Assembly: GCA_028875335.1 (NCBI GenBank)
Contig: JAPPEF010000033.1
Span: forward strand, 1 to 49,266
Direction: 5' to 3'
Length of the DNA: 49,266 nucleotides
From: Gemmatimonadota bacterium
GTDB taxonomy: Bacteria > Latescibacterota > UBA2968 > UBA8231
Positions 42,343 to 49,266 of the stretch are shown here, piece by piece. The translations under genes and the position numbers were made by a program. The notes under the pieces are model-generated. The model searched no databases, was not told the origin of the DNA, and worked only from the letters and a program-made list of their open reading frames with translations. Position 1 is the first letter of the stretch. Each line of letters begins with the position of its first letter.

Positions 42343-43578
42343 ATGGCCGAAACACTGAAGCGACTCGATCAGAGTCGCCTAAACGTAATCTCAAAGTATA
42401 GAGCTAATCCTCTCGCTTGGAGGGGGCAGTTCACACCACAGTTGGTCGACTACCTGCTTGAATCCTTTTCAGACCCCGGAGATCTGGTCGTTGACCCGTT
42501 CTCAGGGAGTGGGACAGTGCTGTTCGAGTCCGCGTCCCATGACATGCCATGCTTTGGTAATGAGTTGAACCCTGCGGCGTATCTCATGTCGAAGTTTTTC
42601 CACTTGGTGAACTTCGAACGCTCGGAGAGAGAGGCTATTATAGAGCAGCTCAGAGAATCCCTCAGCGGACTCGTGGGCAGGTACGATGATCTGCCGCTGA
42701 TGAGCCAGGCAGACAAACATCGAGAGAAGTACTCCAATCTGCTTGCGCTTGCCAAGGAGCTACTCGCAGCTACATCATACGATTCCATGGTCCTTTGTCT
42801 TGCGGCTAACGTTCTGTTCAAGGCAGAGTCTAGTCGAATCAATGACTTAGGGCAGGCTGTTTGGCGGTCGTACGACTACATAGCCACCTTTGCAGGCGAA
42901 CTGCCGTATACTACAAGTCCTGTTGATGCACAACTTGGAGACGCGCGAGCCATGCATCAGGCTCTCGACAGAAAGGCGGGGTTGGTTATCACCAGTCCGC
43001 CCTACATCAATGTTTTCAACTACCACCAGAATCACCGAGCGATAGTTGAACTCTTGGGTTGGGATCTGTTGCGTGTCGCACGGAGCGAAATTGGGTCGAA
43101 TCGCAGGAATAGAGGGAACCGGTTTCGAACCGTAATTCAGTATTGCCTCGACATGAGTCAGTTTCTGAACGCTATGGCTATGGCTATCCGGCAAGAGGGC
43201 ATCCTCGTACTGATTGTCGGAAGAGAATCGAACGTCAGAGGAGTGCCGTTCTACAATGGAAAGATAATCCGTGACCTCCTCCAATTGCATCCATGCTTCA
43301 CCCGTCTTGGGCATTATGAGCGTCACTTCATAAACAGATTCGGTCTTAAGATCCATGAAGACATTCTCGTCACGAAACGAGATGATGTGTCGCCACAACT
43401 ATTTCCCGAAGAAAAGGTGCGGAGAGTCGCAAGTAAGCACCTGAAGTATGCCAGAAAAACGGCCTCTGATAAGGTCAATCGCGACCTAGAGTCGGCTATA
43501 CAGGATGTTTTAAGCCTCCCATGCTCGGATTGGTACACCACAATGGAGAATCCTATTGAACTTACGATATCCGCATAG
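42343..43578 (+). CDS. Site-specific DNA methyltransferase of a type II R-M system
   Basis: 411 residues. D51-P-F-S-G-S-G-T58 is motif I (SAM binding) and TSPPYINVF at 217-225 the catalytic motif IV, with the SPPY form typical of N4-cytosine (also some N6-adenine) amino-methyltransferases. The order motif I first, then IV, with a long target-recognition segment between (90-200), differs from the usual beta order where IV is first, so it may be circularly arranged. AAGGAG precedes ATG 42343; the in-frame TTG at 42322 lies upstream of that site. It overlaps the nuclease gene by 23 bases. Protects host sites from the partner enzyme. Confidence 0.88.
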   Translation: MAETLKRLDQSRLNVISKYRANPLAWRGQFTPQLVDYLLESFSDPGDLVVDPFSGSGTVLFESASHDMPCFGNELNPAAYLMSKFFHLVNFERSEREAIIEQLRESLSGLVGRYDDLPLMSQADKHREKYSNLLALAKELLAATSYDSMVLCLAANVLFKAESSRINDLGQAVWRSYDYIATFAGELPYTTSPVDAQLGDARAMHQALDRKAGLVITSPPYINVFNYHQNHRAIVELLGWDLLRVARSEIGSNRRNRGNRFRTVIQYCLDMSQFLNAMAMAIRQEGILVLIVGRESNVRGVPFYNGKIIRDLLQLHPCFTRLGHYERHFINRFGLKIHEDILVTKRDDVSPQLFPEEKVRRVASKHLKYARKTASDKVNRDLESAIQDVLSLPCSDWYTTMENPIELTISA

Positions 43579-44449
43579 GGATAAGCTCAATGCTGCACTG
43601 CGCAATCCCAAGTGCAGTGCTGACTTCGATCTCTTACAAGAGGCCATGACTGCATATGATGAATGGATTGCGGCGACGAGTTCCCTGACTACTGCTGGTC
43701 GAGAGCGTGTTGGGCAGATGGTGTCGCTCCTCAACGAGTACAAGGATTTCCTTGAGGTGGACCTGATCGCAGATAGAGGTTCTCCCTTCATTAGACGTCA
43801 GAAGGGACAGCTCAAGTTGGATAACTCTGTCCTAGAGGAGTTCGCCATACAACTGATCCATCCAAAGATCATTAGTGGCCTACCAAACTTCGAACTCTCA
43901 ATCGGCCCCAACACCGCGTTCATGTCTCTGTCGTTCATGCCGGAGAGCATTGAGAGCTTGTCTGGTCCTCCAGCCATAGTCCTGAAGCGCAAGGATCAGG
44001 ACTTCGCTCTTGGGAAGGTGATCCACTATCAGTTCTCACCAGACGAGGGCTTCAACCCGTCGGAAACCTCCTCAGGTTCGTTCTGTCTTGCCGTCTTTGC
44101 TGCTGAGATCAAGGTGAACTATGACAAGACCATGTTCCAAGAGTGTGCTGGCACTGCAGCTCGGCTGAAGCAGGGCTGTCCTATCGCCAAGTACTACGCA
44201 CTAGTAGAATATCTTGACATGACACCAGAGGACTGCCGTTTGACGGAGATCGATAATGTCTTCCTGCTTCGAAAAGCCAAGCGACTCCCGGCTGGAAAAC
44301 GCGACGACGCCAGCGAAGTGCGCGCTGCTCATAAGGATAACCCTATACAAGCTGATATTATCTGGAGCTTTGTAGAGGAGATACAGGATTTTGTGCAAGC
44401 AGTTTGGTACGATCCAGATGCCGCACTCAAGAGAGGTTCGTTCGTGTGA
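43556..44449 (+). CDS. Type II restriction endonuclease, Bpu10I family
   Basis: 297 residues. The C-terminal core FCLAVFAAEIKVNYDKTMFQ contains E184-I-K186 of a PD-(D/E)xK site. The following CAGTAARLKQ, AKYYALVEYLDMTPED and VFLLRKAKRLPAG agree with the Bpu10I-type nucleases (PF09549) as I remember them. Bpu10I itself cuts the asymmetric site CCTNAGC with two different subunits, whereas only one nuclease gene is present here. I chose TTG 43556, which has GGAG at 43545 with 7-base spacing and gives MNLRYPHRDKLNAAL, a family-like start inside the end of the methyltransferase gene. No ATG occurs in the first 30 codons. Confidence 0.75.
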   Translation: MNLRYPHRDKLNAALRNPKCSADFDLLQEAMTAYDEWIAATSSLTTAGRERVGQMVSLLNEYKDFLEVDLIADRGSPFIRRQKGQLKLDNSVLEEFAIQLIHPKIISGLPNFELSIGPNTAFMSLSFMPESIESLSGPPAIVLKRKDQDFALGKVIHYQFSPDEGFNPSETSSGSFCLAVFAAEIKVNYDKTMFQECAGTAARLKQGCPIAKYYALVEYLDMTPEDCRLTEIDNVFLLRKAKRLPAGKRDDASEVRAAHKDNPIQADIIWSFVEEIQDFVQAVWYDPDAALKRGSFV

Positions 44450-44580
44450 TTAAAATTGGCAGCGCTATTTGAGGTATCCCCGAGAAATTCATTTGAGAAG
44501 TATCCTCGCCCACAATCCAAACGGCCAATTCGCAGCAAAGTAGAACTGCGAATGTCCTACGACCACACCCACTAATTCTC

Positions 44581-45933
44581 TCAAAACCGCAACGCAAACA
44601 CCGTCCGCACCCCCGGTTCCGAGCGGGCAGAGATAGATCCCCGGTGGAGCCGCATGATCTGGCGGCACAGGCTCAGCCCAATGCCGGAGCCGTCTGGCTT
44701 GGTCGTGAAAAAGGGGATGAAGACCTTGCCGAGCGCCTCTTCGACGATTCCCGGCCCATTGTCTGCGACCTCGACGACGACCTTGTCGTGCGCCAGATGA
44801 GCGGTCAAGTCAACGCGGGCCCCAGCGCGACCGGCAGCGGCTTCGCGGGCATTGCGCAGTAGGTTGATGAGGATTTGCTCGACTTGCTCGGGATCGGCAG
44901 TCAATTCGAGGCTGGGGGGATTGACCTCAGTGTGCAACTCGACCGCGGACTCGGCGAACTGGGGCCGCATCAGCTGCTCCACCCGGGCGAACAGACCGGC
45001 CACCGGGACGATCTCAAAAGACGGCGCTGGTACGCGGGTGAGGTCGCGGTAGGCTTCGACGAAGTGCAGCAGGCCCTCGCTGCGGCGCTGGATGGTGCTC
45101 ACCGCAGTGCGGATGTCTTCGGTGGTCTCGGCATCGAGGGCGTCGTCTTTTAGCATTCCGTCCGCAGTGGCGGCCAGCGAAGCGATGGGGGTGATGGAAT
45201 TCATGATCTCGTGGGTGAGCACGCGGATCAGGTTTTGCCAAGCCTCCATTTCCTTTTCGTCGAGGTCGGGGCCAATGTCGTGGAGGGCCACTAGGGTGTG
45301 CTTGTGGTCGCCGATCTGGAATACCGACGCGTGCAGGGCGAGTCGGACTTCTTCCAAACTCACTAAGTCGCGGCCCCCGGGCCCGAGGTTTTGCAGGGTG
45401 GTGGTTAGGATGGGATTGACGCGGTTGAGATCGGCGATGTGGCCCAAGCGGGGCACCCCCAACAGGCGCTTGGCCGCGTTGTTGATCAGCGACACCTCGC
45501 CAGCGTTGTCGAAGACGATCAAGCCGACGCCAATGTGCTGCACCACGGTTTGCAGATAGCGCGCCTGTTCTTCCTTTTCGGCCCGCGCTTGGCGAAAGGC
45601 GTCGAGGACTTCGTTGAACGCGGTCTTGAGTTCGTCGAAAGAGGAGCCGAGGCCGCCAGTGACAAAGGTCTGCGAGAAGTCGGCGTAGCGGATGGCGTTC
45701 AAAAAGCGCGCTAGATCGCGGTTGGCGCGCTCGACGTAGTGGACGAGGGCGTAGAGCTGGTAGAGCAGGACGAAGCCGACGACGATAGGGACGGCCAGAT
45801 GATAGGTTCCTTTGGCTATTATGTAGAACAGCAGCCACAAGGTGGCGCCGAGGAAGGCGACGCGCAGCACGATCCGCGTGCGGAAGGCGCGGGCTCCTTG
45901 CGCCAAGCGATGCAGAACGCCCTTAAAGTCCAT
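44581..45933 (-). CDS. NtrY-like sensor histidine kinase
   Basis: 450 residues. Two membrane helices (about 20-40 and 46-66) with almost no periplasmic loop, then a HAMP-like linker, a PAS domain (125-225: VVQHIGVGLIVFDNAGEVSL), the phospho-acceptor H241 in LTHEIMNSITPI, N box QILINLLRNAREAA, G1 DNGPGI, F box FFTTK and G2 GSGIGLSL. The short loop suggests it senses the membrane or cytoplasm. The start overlaps the response-regulator stop by 11 bases, so they are translated together. It should phosphorylate the NtrC-like partner, which then acts at sigma-54 promoters such as 48308-48323. Confidence 0.92.
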   Translation of the reverse strand: MDFKGVLHRLAQGARAFRTRIVLRVAFLGATLWLLFYIIAKGTYHLAVPIVVGFVLLYQLYALVHYVERANRDLARFLNAIRYADFSQTFVTGGLGSSFDELKTAFNEVLDAFRQARAEKEEQARYLQTVVQHIGVGLIVFDNAGEVSLINNAAKRLLGVPRLGHIADLNRVNPILTTTLQNLGPGGRDLVSLEEVRLALHASVFQIGDHKHTLVALHDIGPDLDEKEMEAWQNLIRVLTHEIMNSITPIASLAATADGMLKDDALDAETTEDIRTAVSTIQRRSEGLLHFVEAYRDLTRVPAPSFEIVPVAGLFARVEQLMRPQFAESAVELHTEVNPPSLELTADPEQVEQILINLLRNAREAAAGRAGARVDLTAHLAHDKVVVEVADNGPGIVEEALGKVFIPFFTTKPDGSGIGLSLCRQIMRLHRGSISARSEPGVRTVFALRF

Positions 45934-47299
45934 ACTTCTCCATGCGGCGGTAGAGGGCCGTGCGGGTCAAGCCGAGTTCCCGCGCGGTTTGGCTGACGTT
46001 GCCTTGGTGCTTGCGCAGCACCCGGGCGATGACCTCGCGTTCGACGTCTTCGAGGTTGTAGCTGTCAAAGGCGACGGATTCTTCAGGCGACGGGGCTGCG
46101 GTCAAGGGAAAATCGTCTGCGGCTAGTCGGTCCCCTTCACTCATAATGACGGCGCGCTCCACTGCGTGCTGCAATTCCCGCACATTGCCCGGCCAAGCGT
46201 ACGCGCGCAGGTGGGCGAGCGCCTCGGCAGTCAGGCCGGTCAATGCCTTGCGGTATTTGGTCCGGTACAGGTCGAGGAAATGGCGGGCCAACAGCGCGAT
46301 GTCTTCGGGGCGCTCGCGCAGGGGGGGCAGGGGGATTTCCACGGTGTTGATGCGGTAGAGAAGATCCTGGCGGAAGGTGCCGGCCGTGGCCATTTCGTGG
46401 ATGGGCTGGTTGGTGGCGCATATAAGGCGCACATCTACGGATACGGGTTGGTTGGCACCGACGCGGACGACCTGCTGGTTTTGCAGAGCCGCGAGCAGCT
46501 TGACCTGCAAGGGCAGCGGCAGGTTGCCGATTTCGTCGAGGAACAGGGTGCCCCCGGAGGCGATTTCAAAGCGGCCGGCGCGGTCGCTGCGGGCGTCGGT
46601 GAAGGCGCCTTTGACGTGGCCGAAGAGTTCGCTCTCGAACAGGGTTTCGCTCAGGGAACCCATATCGACGGAGATGAAGACTTCGTCGGCGCGCGCCGAG
46701 CGGCGGTGAATCTCGCGCGCGACCAGTTCCTTGCCCGTGCCGTTCTCTCCGAGGATGAGGACACTGGCGTCGGTGGCGGCCACCTTGGCCATTGTTTGAA
46801 AGACCTCCTGTAAGACCGGGGCCTCACCGATGAGGTCGCCAAAGGGCTGGTCGAGGTCTGCGGACAGCCGCTGCTGGCGCGAGCGGAGGTGGTGGGTTTC
46901 CCGGCGCGAGCGGTGCAATTCCACGGCCGCGGACACCGTGGCGAGCAATTTCTCGTTCTGCCAGGGTTTGAGCACAAAATCGACGGCCCCTTCCTTGACG
47001 GCGCGCACGGCCATCTCGACATCGCCGTACGCGGTGATCAGTAAGACGACGGCGTTGGGGTCTAGGTCTCCGATTTGCTGGAGCCAGTAGAATCCCTCCC
47101 GGCCGCTGGTTGCCTCCTGCGTGAAGTTCATGTCGAGGAGGACGACGGCCGGCGACTCCCGTTTGAGGGCACTCGGAATGGCTTGGGGATCGGTCTCGGT
47201 GCGGACTTGGTAGCCCTGCTGCTTGAGGAGCAAGCGGGCGGCGACGAGCACGTCTTGATTGTCGTCCACGACGAGGATGCGAGCGGCTTCAGCAGACAT
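45923..47299 (-). CDS. Sigma-54-dependent NtrC-family response regulator
   Basis: 458 residues. Receiver domain with D12, D13, phospho-acceptor D56 and K107 (FVLKPW). The AAA+ domain has Walker A GENGTGKE, and Walker B is GGTLFLDEIGNLP. The sigma-54 contact loop reads GAFTDA rather than GAFTGA, a known but less common variant. A Fis-type helix-turn-helix closes the protein (GNVSQTARELGLTRTALYRR). Phosphorylated oligomers should activate sigma-54 RNA polymerase. A palindromic site 17 bases upstream of its start, also found twice before the HlyD gene, is the likely binding site and suggests autoregulation. Confidence 0.95.
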   Translation of the reverse strand: MSAEAARILVVDDNQDVLVAARLLLKQQGYQVRTETDPQAIPSALKRESPAVVLLDMNFTQEATSGREGFYWLQQIGDLDPNAVVLLITAYGDVEMAVRAVKEGAVDFVLKPWQNEKLLATVSAAVELHRSRRETHHLRSRQQRLSADLDQPFGDLIGEAPVLQEVFQTMAKVAATDASVLILGENGTGKELVAREIHRRSARADEVFISVDMGSLSETLFESELFGHVKGAFTDARSDRAGRFEIASGGTLFLDEIGNLPLPLQVKLLAALQNQQVVRVGANQPVSVDVRLICATNQPIHEMATAGTFRQDLLYRINTVEIPLPPLRERPEDIALLARHFLDLYRTKYRKALTGLTAEALAHLRAYAWPGNVRELQHAVERAVIMSEGDRLAADDFPLTAAPSPEESVAFDSYNLEDVEREVIARVLRKHQGNVSQTARELGLTRTALYRRMEKYGL

Positions 47300-47315
47300 G
47301 GGATATGCTCCCTAG

Positions 47316-47331
47316 TGTACGCCAGCGGACG
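47316..47331. promoter_or_regulatory. Palindromic regulator-binding site before the response-regulator gene
   Basis: TGTACGC-CA-GCGGACG: inverted arms of seven bases around CA, one copy of a motif also found at 48204-48219 and 48225-48241. It ends 16 bases before the response-regulator ATG (47299, minus strand), where binding would repress or modulate its own transcription. Confidence 0.55.
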
Positions 47332-47355
47332 GTGGCGTAGGGGCTGGGCAAGGGG

Positions 47356-47793
47356 TCAATTGGGCTCATCTTTTTTCTTTATCGGTGATGGCGAATCAAA
47401 TGGATCCAATGTTTCCACACCAAGTTGGGCAAAATCGTCGATGTTACGGGTCACGACGATCAGTCGGTGAACCACGGCGGTCGCCGCGATCAAGGCATCT
47501 TCCATCAAGGTGTCCGATTGCCGGTGCTTGAGTCGGGCCCACACGCGAAAGGCAGCCGCGTCCACCGACAATAGGTTGTAGGAGGCGAGCACCCGGCCGA
47601 GCCAAACCTCCAGTTCGGCCGCCTTGGCGGGATCCTGCTCGCGGGTAATCTCAATGCCGGCTTGGATTTCGCCTACAGTCACCGCAGAAAGGAAAAGCTG
47701 TTCGCTGGCTACGCCCGCTAGCCAAGTCAGGACACTTGGATGAGGCTTGGGGCGGCGCAGTTCTGAAACGACATTGGTATCGAGAAGATACAT
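47356..47793 (-). CDS. PIN-domain toxin (VapC/FitB type)
   Basis: 145 residues, full PIN domain: D5 in YLLDTNVVSELRR, E42 in VGEIQAGI, D99 in MEDALIAATA, and D116 in TRNIDDFAQLGV. The four acidic residues form the metal site of a ribonuclease. The 'P-x-x-x-V-x-x-W' N-terminal pattern (PHPSVLTWLAG) fits the FitB-like branch. The last 15 residues are charged. The start is 4 bases after the antitoxin stop. The pair is inserted between the response regulator and the HlyD gene, dividing an otherwise coherent signalling-efflux locus. Confidence 0.93.
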   Translation of the reverse strand: MYLLDTNVVSELRRPKPHPSVLTWLAGVASEQLFLSAVTVGEIQAGIEITREQDPAKAAELEVWLGRVLASYNLLSVDAAAFRVWARLKHRQSDTLMEDALIAATAVVHRLIVVTRNIDDFAQLGVETLDPFDSPSPIKKKDEPN

Positions 47794-47797
47794 CCTA

Positions 47798-48058
47798 CTA
47801 CTCGAGATTTAGCGACTTGCGGTGACGGCGTTGCGCTCGCGGCGGCGTCAGGGCATCGGTCCGCGCTTCGGGTGCGAGTAGCAGTTCCTTGAGGTCGGGC
47901 TTGGTCATCTGCTCTAATCGCCGCCACTGATCAATGGGGACCAAAACAGCCGCCTCTACTCCTCGTTTGGTCACGATTTGCGGCCCTTCGGCAAGGCTTG
48001 TTTCGAGGAGTTCGCTGAACCGCGCCTTCGCGTCTTGGACCTGCCATGTTTTGCTCAT
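47798..48058 (-). CDS. Phd/YefM-type antitoxin
   Basis: 86 residues. MSKTWQVQDAKARFSELLET then GPQIVTKRGVEAAVLVPIDQ is the canonical Phd/YefM N-terminal domain. The C-terminus (KPDLKELLLAPEARTD) binds the toxin. GGGAGGA precedes ATG 48058; an in-frame start at 48112 would include the promoter region. It heads the toxin-antitoxin operon. Its promoter lies at 48095-48123. Confidence 0.93.
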   Translation of the reverse strand: MSKTWQVQDAKARFSELLETSLAEGPQIVTKRGVEAAVLVPIDQWRRLEQMTKPDLKELLLAPEARTDALTPPRAQRRHRKSLNLE

Positions 48059-48094
48059 ATATCCTCCCGATGTTTGTGGTCTGTTCTGACTAGA

Positions 48095-48123
48095 CTTATA
48101 ACCAGTCCGCACCCTAAAGTCAA
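48095..48123 (-). promoter_or_regulatory. Promoter of the second Phd/PIN operon
   Basis: TTGACT (48118-48123) and TATAAG (48095-48100) on the minus strand are separated by 17 bases. The motif GACT...AGTC brackets the -10 region and might contribute to antitoxin binding. The expected transcript starts about 25-30 bases before the ATG. Confidence 0.65.
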
Positions 48124-48203
48124 ACTAGATAAATCACGGATACTGCGCCCGTTCAGGAGCTAGAATTGGGTGAAACCAATGGAGCGCAAATGAACGTTGC
48201 GAG

Positions 48204-48241
48204 TGTACGCCAGCGGACACCGGGTGTATCGCCAGCGGACA
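48204..48241. promoter_or_regulatory. Tandem palindromic upstream sites (UAS) for the NtrC-like regulator
   Basis: Two copies of the palindromic motif stand next to each other: TGTACGC-CA-GCGGACA (48204-48219) and TGTATCGC-CA-GCGGACA (48225-48241), centres about 22 bases apart, i.e. two helical turns. They lie some 70-100 bases upstream of a sigma-54-type promoter. The third copy is before the response-regulator gene itself. The spacing, symmetry and pairing are what enhancer sites of NtrC proteins look like. Confidence 0.65.
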
Positions 48242-48307
48242 GTAGCGACGGGCCTGTCAGGAGGGTGATTCAATGTATCTCATTGTTTTTTAGTGGTCTA
48301 TATACTA

Positions 48308-48323
48308 TGGCATACGTCTTGCT
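48308..48323 (+). promoter_or_regulatory. Sigma-54 (-24/-12) promoter of the HlyD-type gene
   Basis: TGGCATACGTCTTGCT carries the invariant GG and GC exactly 10 bases apart, and agrees with TGGCA[CT]-N5-TTGC[AT] at every important position. Transcription would start near 48334, about 40 bases before the ATG at 48375. Together with the upstream sites it forms a complete enhancer-dependent promoter. Confidence 0.75.
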
Positions 48324-48374
48324 ATTCCAGAGGTGTGAGTCGCGAATTACGACAAGACAAGGACGCAATTAGCT

Positions 48375-49266
48375 ATGCCTGCAAAGATCCAAGTCTTTTC
48401 CAAAGACAAAGAGCACACCGAATCCAGCCCCGGCAGCACCCGCCTCGGCGGCGGCGTTGGCATGGATCGCAAAATCGAAAAGCCCCGATTCACGCCCAAG
48501 CGCATCGCCATAGGCGCGGCTGCTTTGCTGTTGGTCGGGCTATTCGGATACGCCCTGCTCGCGGACTTCGGGGTGCGCAAGCTGAATGTGGAGCGCGACC
48601 GGCTGACGATCTCGACGGTCGAGCTCGGCCCGTTTCAGGAGTACATCCCAGTGCGCGGCACGGTGCTGCCGCTGAATACTGTGTACCTCGACGCCTTGGA
48701 ACGCGGTCAAGTGGAGCAGGTGTTTGTCGAAGAGGGTGCCTCCGTGGCCGAGGGCGATCCCCTGCTGCGCCTTGCCAACCCCGATCTGGAACTGACCGTC
48801 CTGCAACAGGAAGCCGACCTCGAGCGTAGCCGGGAGGCGTTGCGCAATGGTCGGCTGACTATGGAGCAGGAACTGCTGCGCTCGCGGAAATCACTGATGG
48901 AGATCGAGTACCAGCTAGCCATCAACAAGCGCAACTTCGAGCGCTACGAGAGCCTGTCGGCGGAAGATTTGACGGCCATCCTGTCGCGGCAGGAATACGA
49001 GCGGCTGCGCGACGAGTACCAGTACAGCGTCCGCCGCATGGCCTTGACTCAGGAGACCCAGACCCAGGACTCGCTGCTGGCGGTGAGCAAGGTGGTGCAG
49101 CTCGTCTCGGCTGTGGAGCGCATGGAACGCAACTTGGAAATCGTCCGCGGTCGGCTCGACAACCTGACGGTGCAGGCCCCCGTAGCCGGGCAGCTAACTA
49201 TGCTGAAAGCAGAGGTCGGCGAGAGCAAGGGGACGGGTGTGCGCTTGGGCCAGATTGACATGATCG
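48375..49266 (+). CDS. HlyD/RND-type efflux periplasmic adaptor, 3' end beyond window
   Basis: 297 residues visible, open at the window edge. A cytoplasmic N-terminus of ~37 residues (rich in Gly, Lys) is followed by one membrane helix (IAIGAAALLLVGLFGYALL), then the lipoyl half-motif VRGTVLPLNTVYLDALERGQ and VFVEEGASVAEGDPLLRL. A long alpha-helical hairpin (about 125-265) follows, and the second half-motif begins LTVQAPVAGQLTML. This is a membrane-fusion adaptor linking an inner-membrane pump to an outer-membrane channel; MacB-type ABC genes usually follow. It is driven by a sigma-54 promoter responding to the adjacent two-component system. Confidence 0.93.
   Translation, partial: MPAKIQVFSKDKEHTESSPGSTRLGGGVGMDRKIEKPRFTPKRIAIGAAALLLVGLFGYALLADFGVRKLNVERDRLTISTVELGPFQEYIPVRGTVLPLNTVYLDALERGQVEQVFVEEGASVAEGDPLLRLANPDLELTVLQQEADLERSREALRNGRLTMEQELLRSRKSLMEIEYQLAINKRNFERYESLSAEDLTAILSRQEYERLRDEYQYSVRRMALTQETQTQDSLLAVSKVVQLVSAVERMERNLEIVRGRLDNLTVQAPVAGQLTMLKAEVGESKGTGVRLGQIDMI

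Noticed and set aside
47314..48218. 17-bp direct repeats as target duplication of a toxin-antitoxin transposon
   Set aside because: The motif is itself palindromic, has a third tandem copy at 48225-48241, and sits upstream of a sigma-54 promoter, so regulator sites are the simpler explanation; no terminal inverted repeats were found.

Overview
The window is chromosomal DNA from a Gram-negative, probably uncultured bacterium. Evidence for an outer membrane: two TonB-dependent receptors (36138-38924, 39120-41771), a DUF5916 surface protein (25534-28053) and an HlyD-type adaptor (48375 to the end). Four phytanoyl-CoA dioxygenase (PhyH) genes lie within about 19 kb, with SDRs, amidohydrolases and a glycosidase-like propeller. 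With the DUF5916 protein and the carboxypeptidase-regulatory-domain TonB receptor, this suits a Latescibacterota- or Poribacteria-like marine lineage. That placement is inference; no rRNA is present.

Layout. 1-5.8 kb: end of an RhlE-like helicase, SDR, cupin, a BrnT/BrnA toxin-antitoxin pair with a readable promoter/operator, a tiny decayed CRISPR array, a class-A-beta-lactamase-like serine hydrolase with a YIP1 membrane protein, then a cold-shock protein plus RRM protein. 5.8-13.1 kb: a heterodimeric ABC exporter, a CPA2 antiporter with two RCK domains, and a two-domain VOC protein. 13.5-22 kb: metabolic block with PhyH + amidohydrolase, tRNA-Glu(CUC), the minus-strand run glcB-SDR-PhyH-propeller-rhodanese, and another PhyH gene. 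22.4-28 kb: DIP1984-family protein, orphan NadS-like antitoxin, aspS with an apparent attenuator leader, and DUF5916. 28.2-31.8 kb: accessory island with a Phd/PIN toxin-antitoxin pair, a DUF4268 nuclease-like gene, and a 1.78-kb transposase-less cassette with 20-bp terminal inverted repeats and 8-bp target duplications. 31.9-41.8 kb: PhyH, purine permease, metallohydrolase, methyltransferase and two TonB receptors. 42-44.5 kb: DUF433 gene and a type II restriction-modification pair (Bpu10I-like nuclease). 44.6-49.3 kb: NtrY/NtrC-like two-component system, PIN/Phd pair, and an HlyD adaptor behind a sigma-54-type promoter with palindromic upstream sites.

The best candidate for an undescribed system is the aspS leader. 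On the minus strand a promoter (25493-25520) precedes a 23-residue peptide ORF (25413-25484) carrying four Asn codons, three of them consecutive. It is followed by mutually exclusive 1:2, 2:3 and 3:4 pairings, the last being a strong intrinsic terminator just before the aspS ribosome-binding site. The AspRS has the RDHGG signature linked to non-discriminating enzymes, so Asn-tRNA supply could depend on it; Asn-codon attenuation of aspS would then be logical feedback. Other leads are the cassette at 29997-31773, the sigma-54 circuit at 47.3-48.4 kb, a PhyH protein with HxG in place of HxD (13498-14325), and a palindromic element flanked by a 9-bp duplication (39067-39114).
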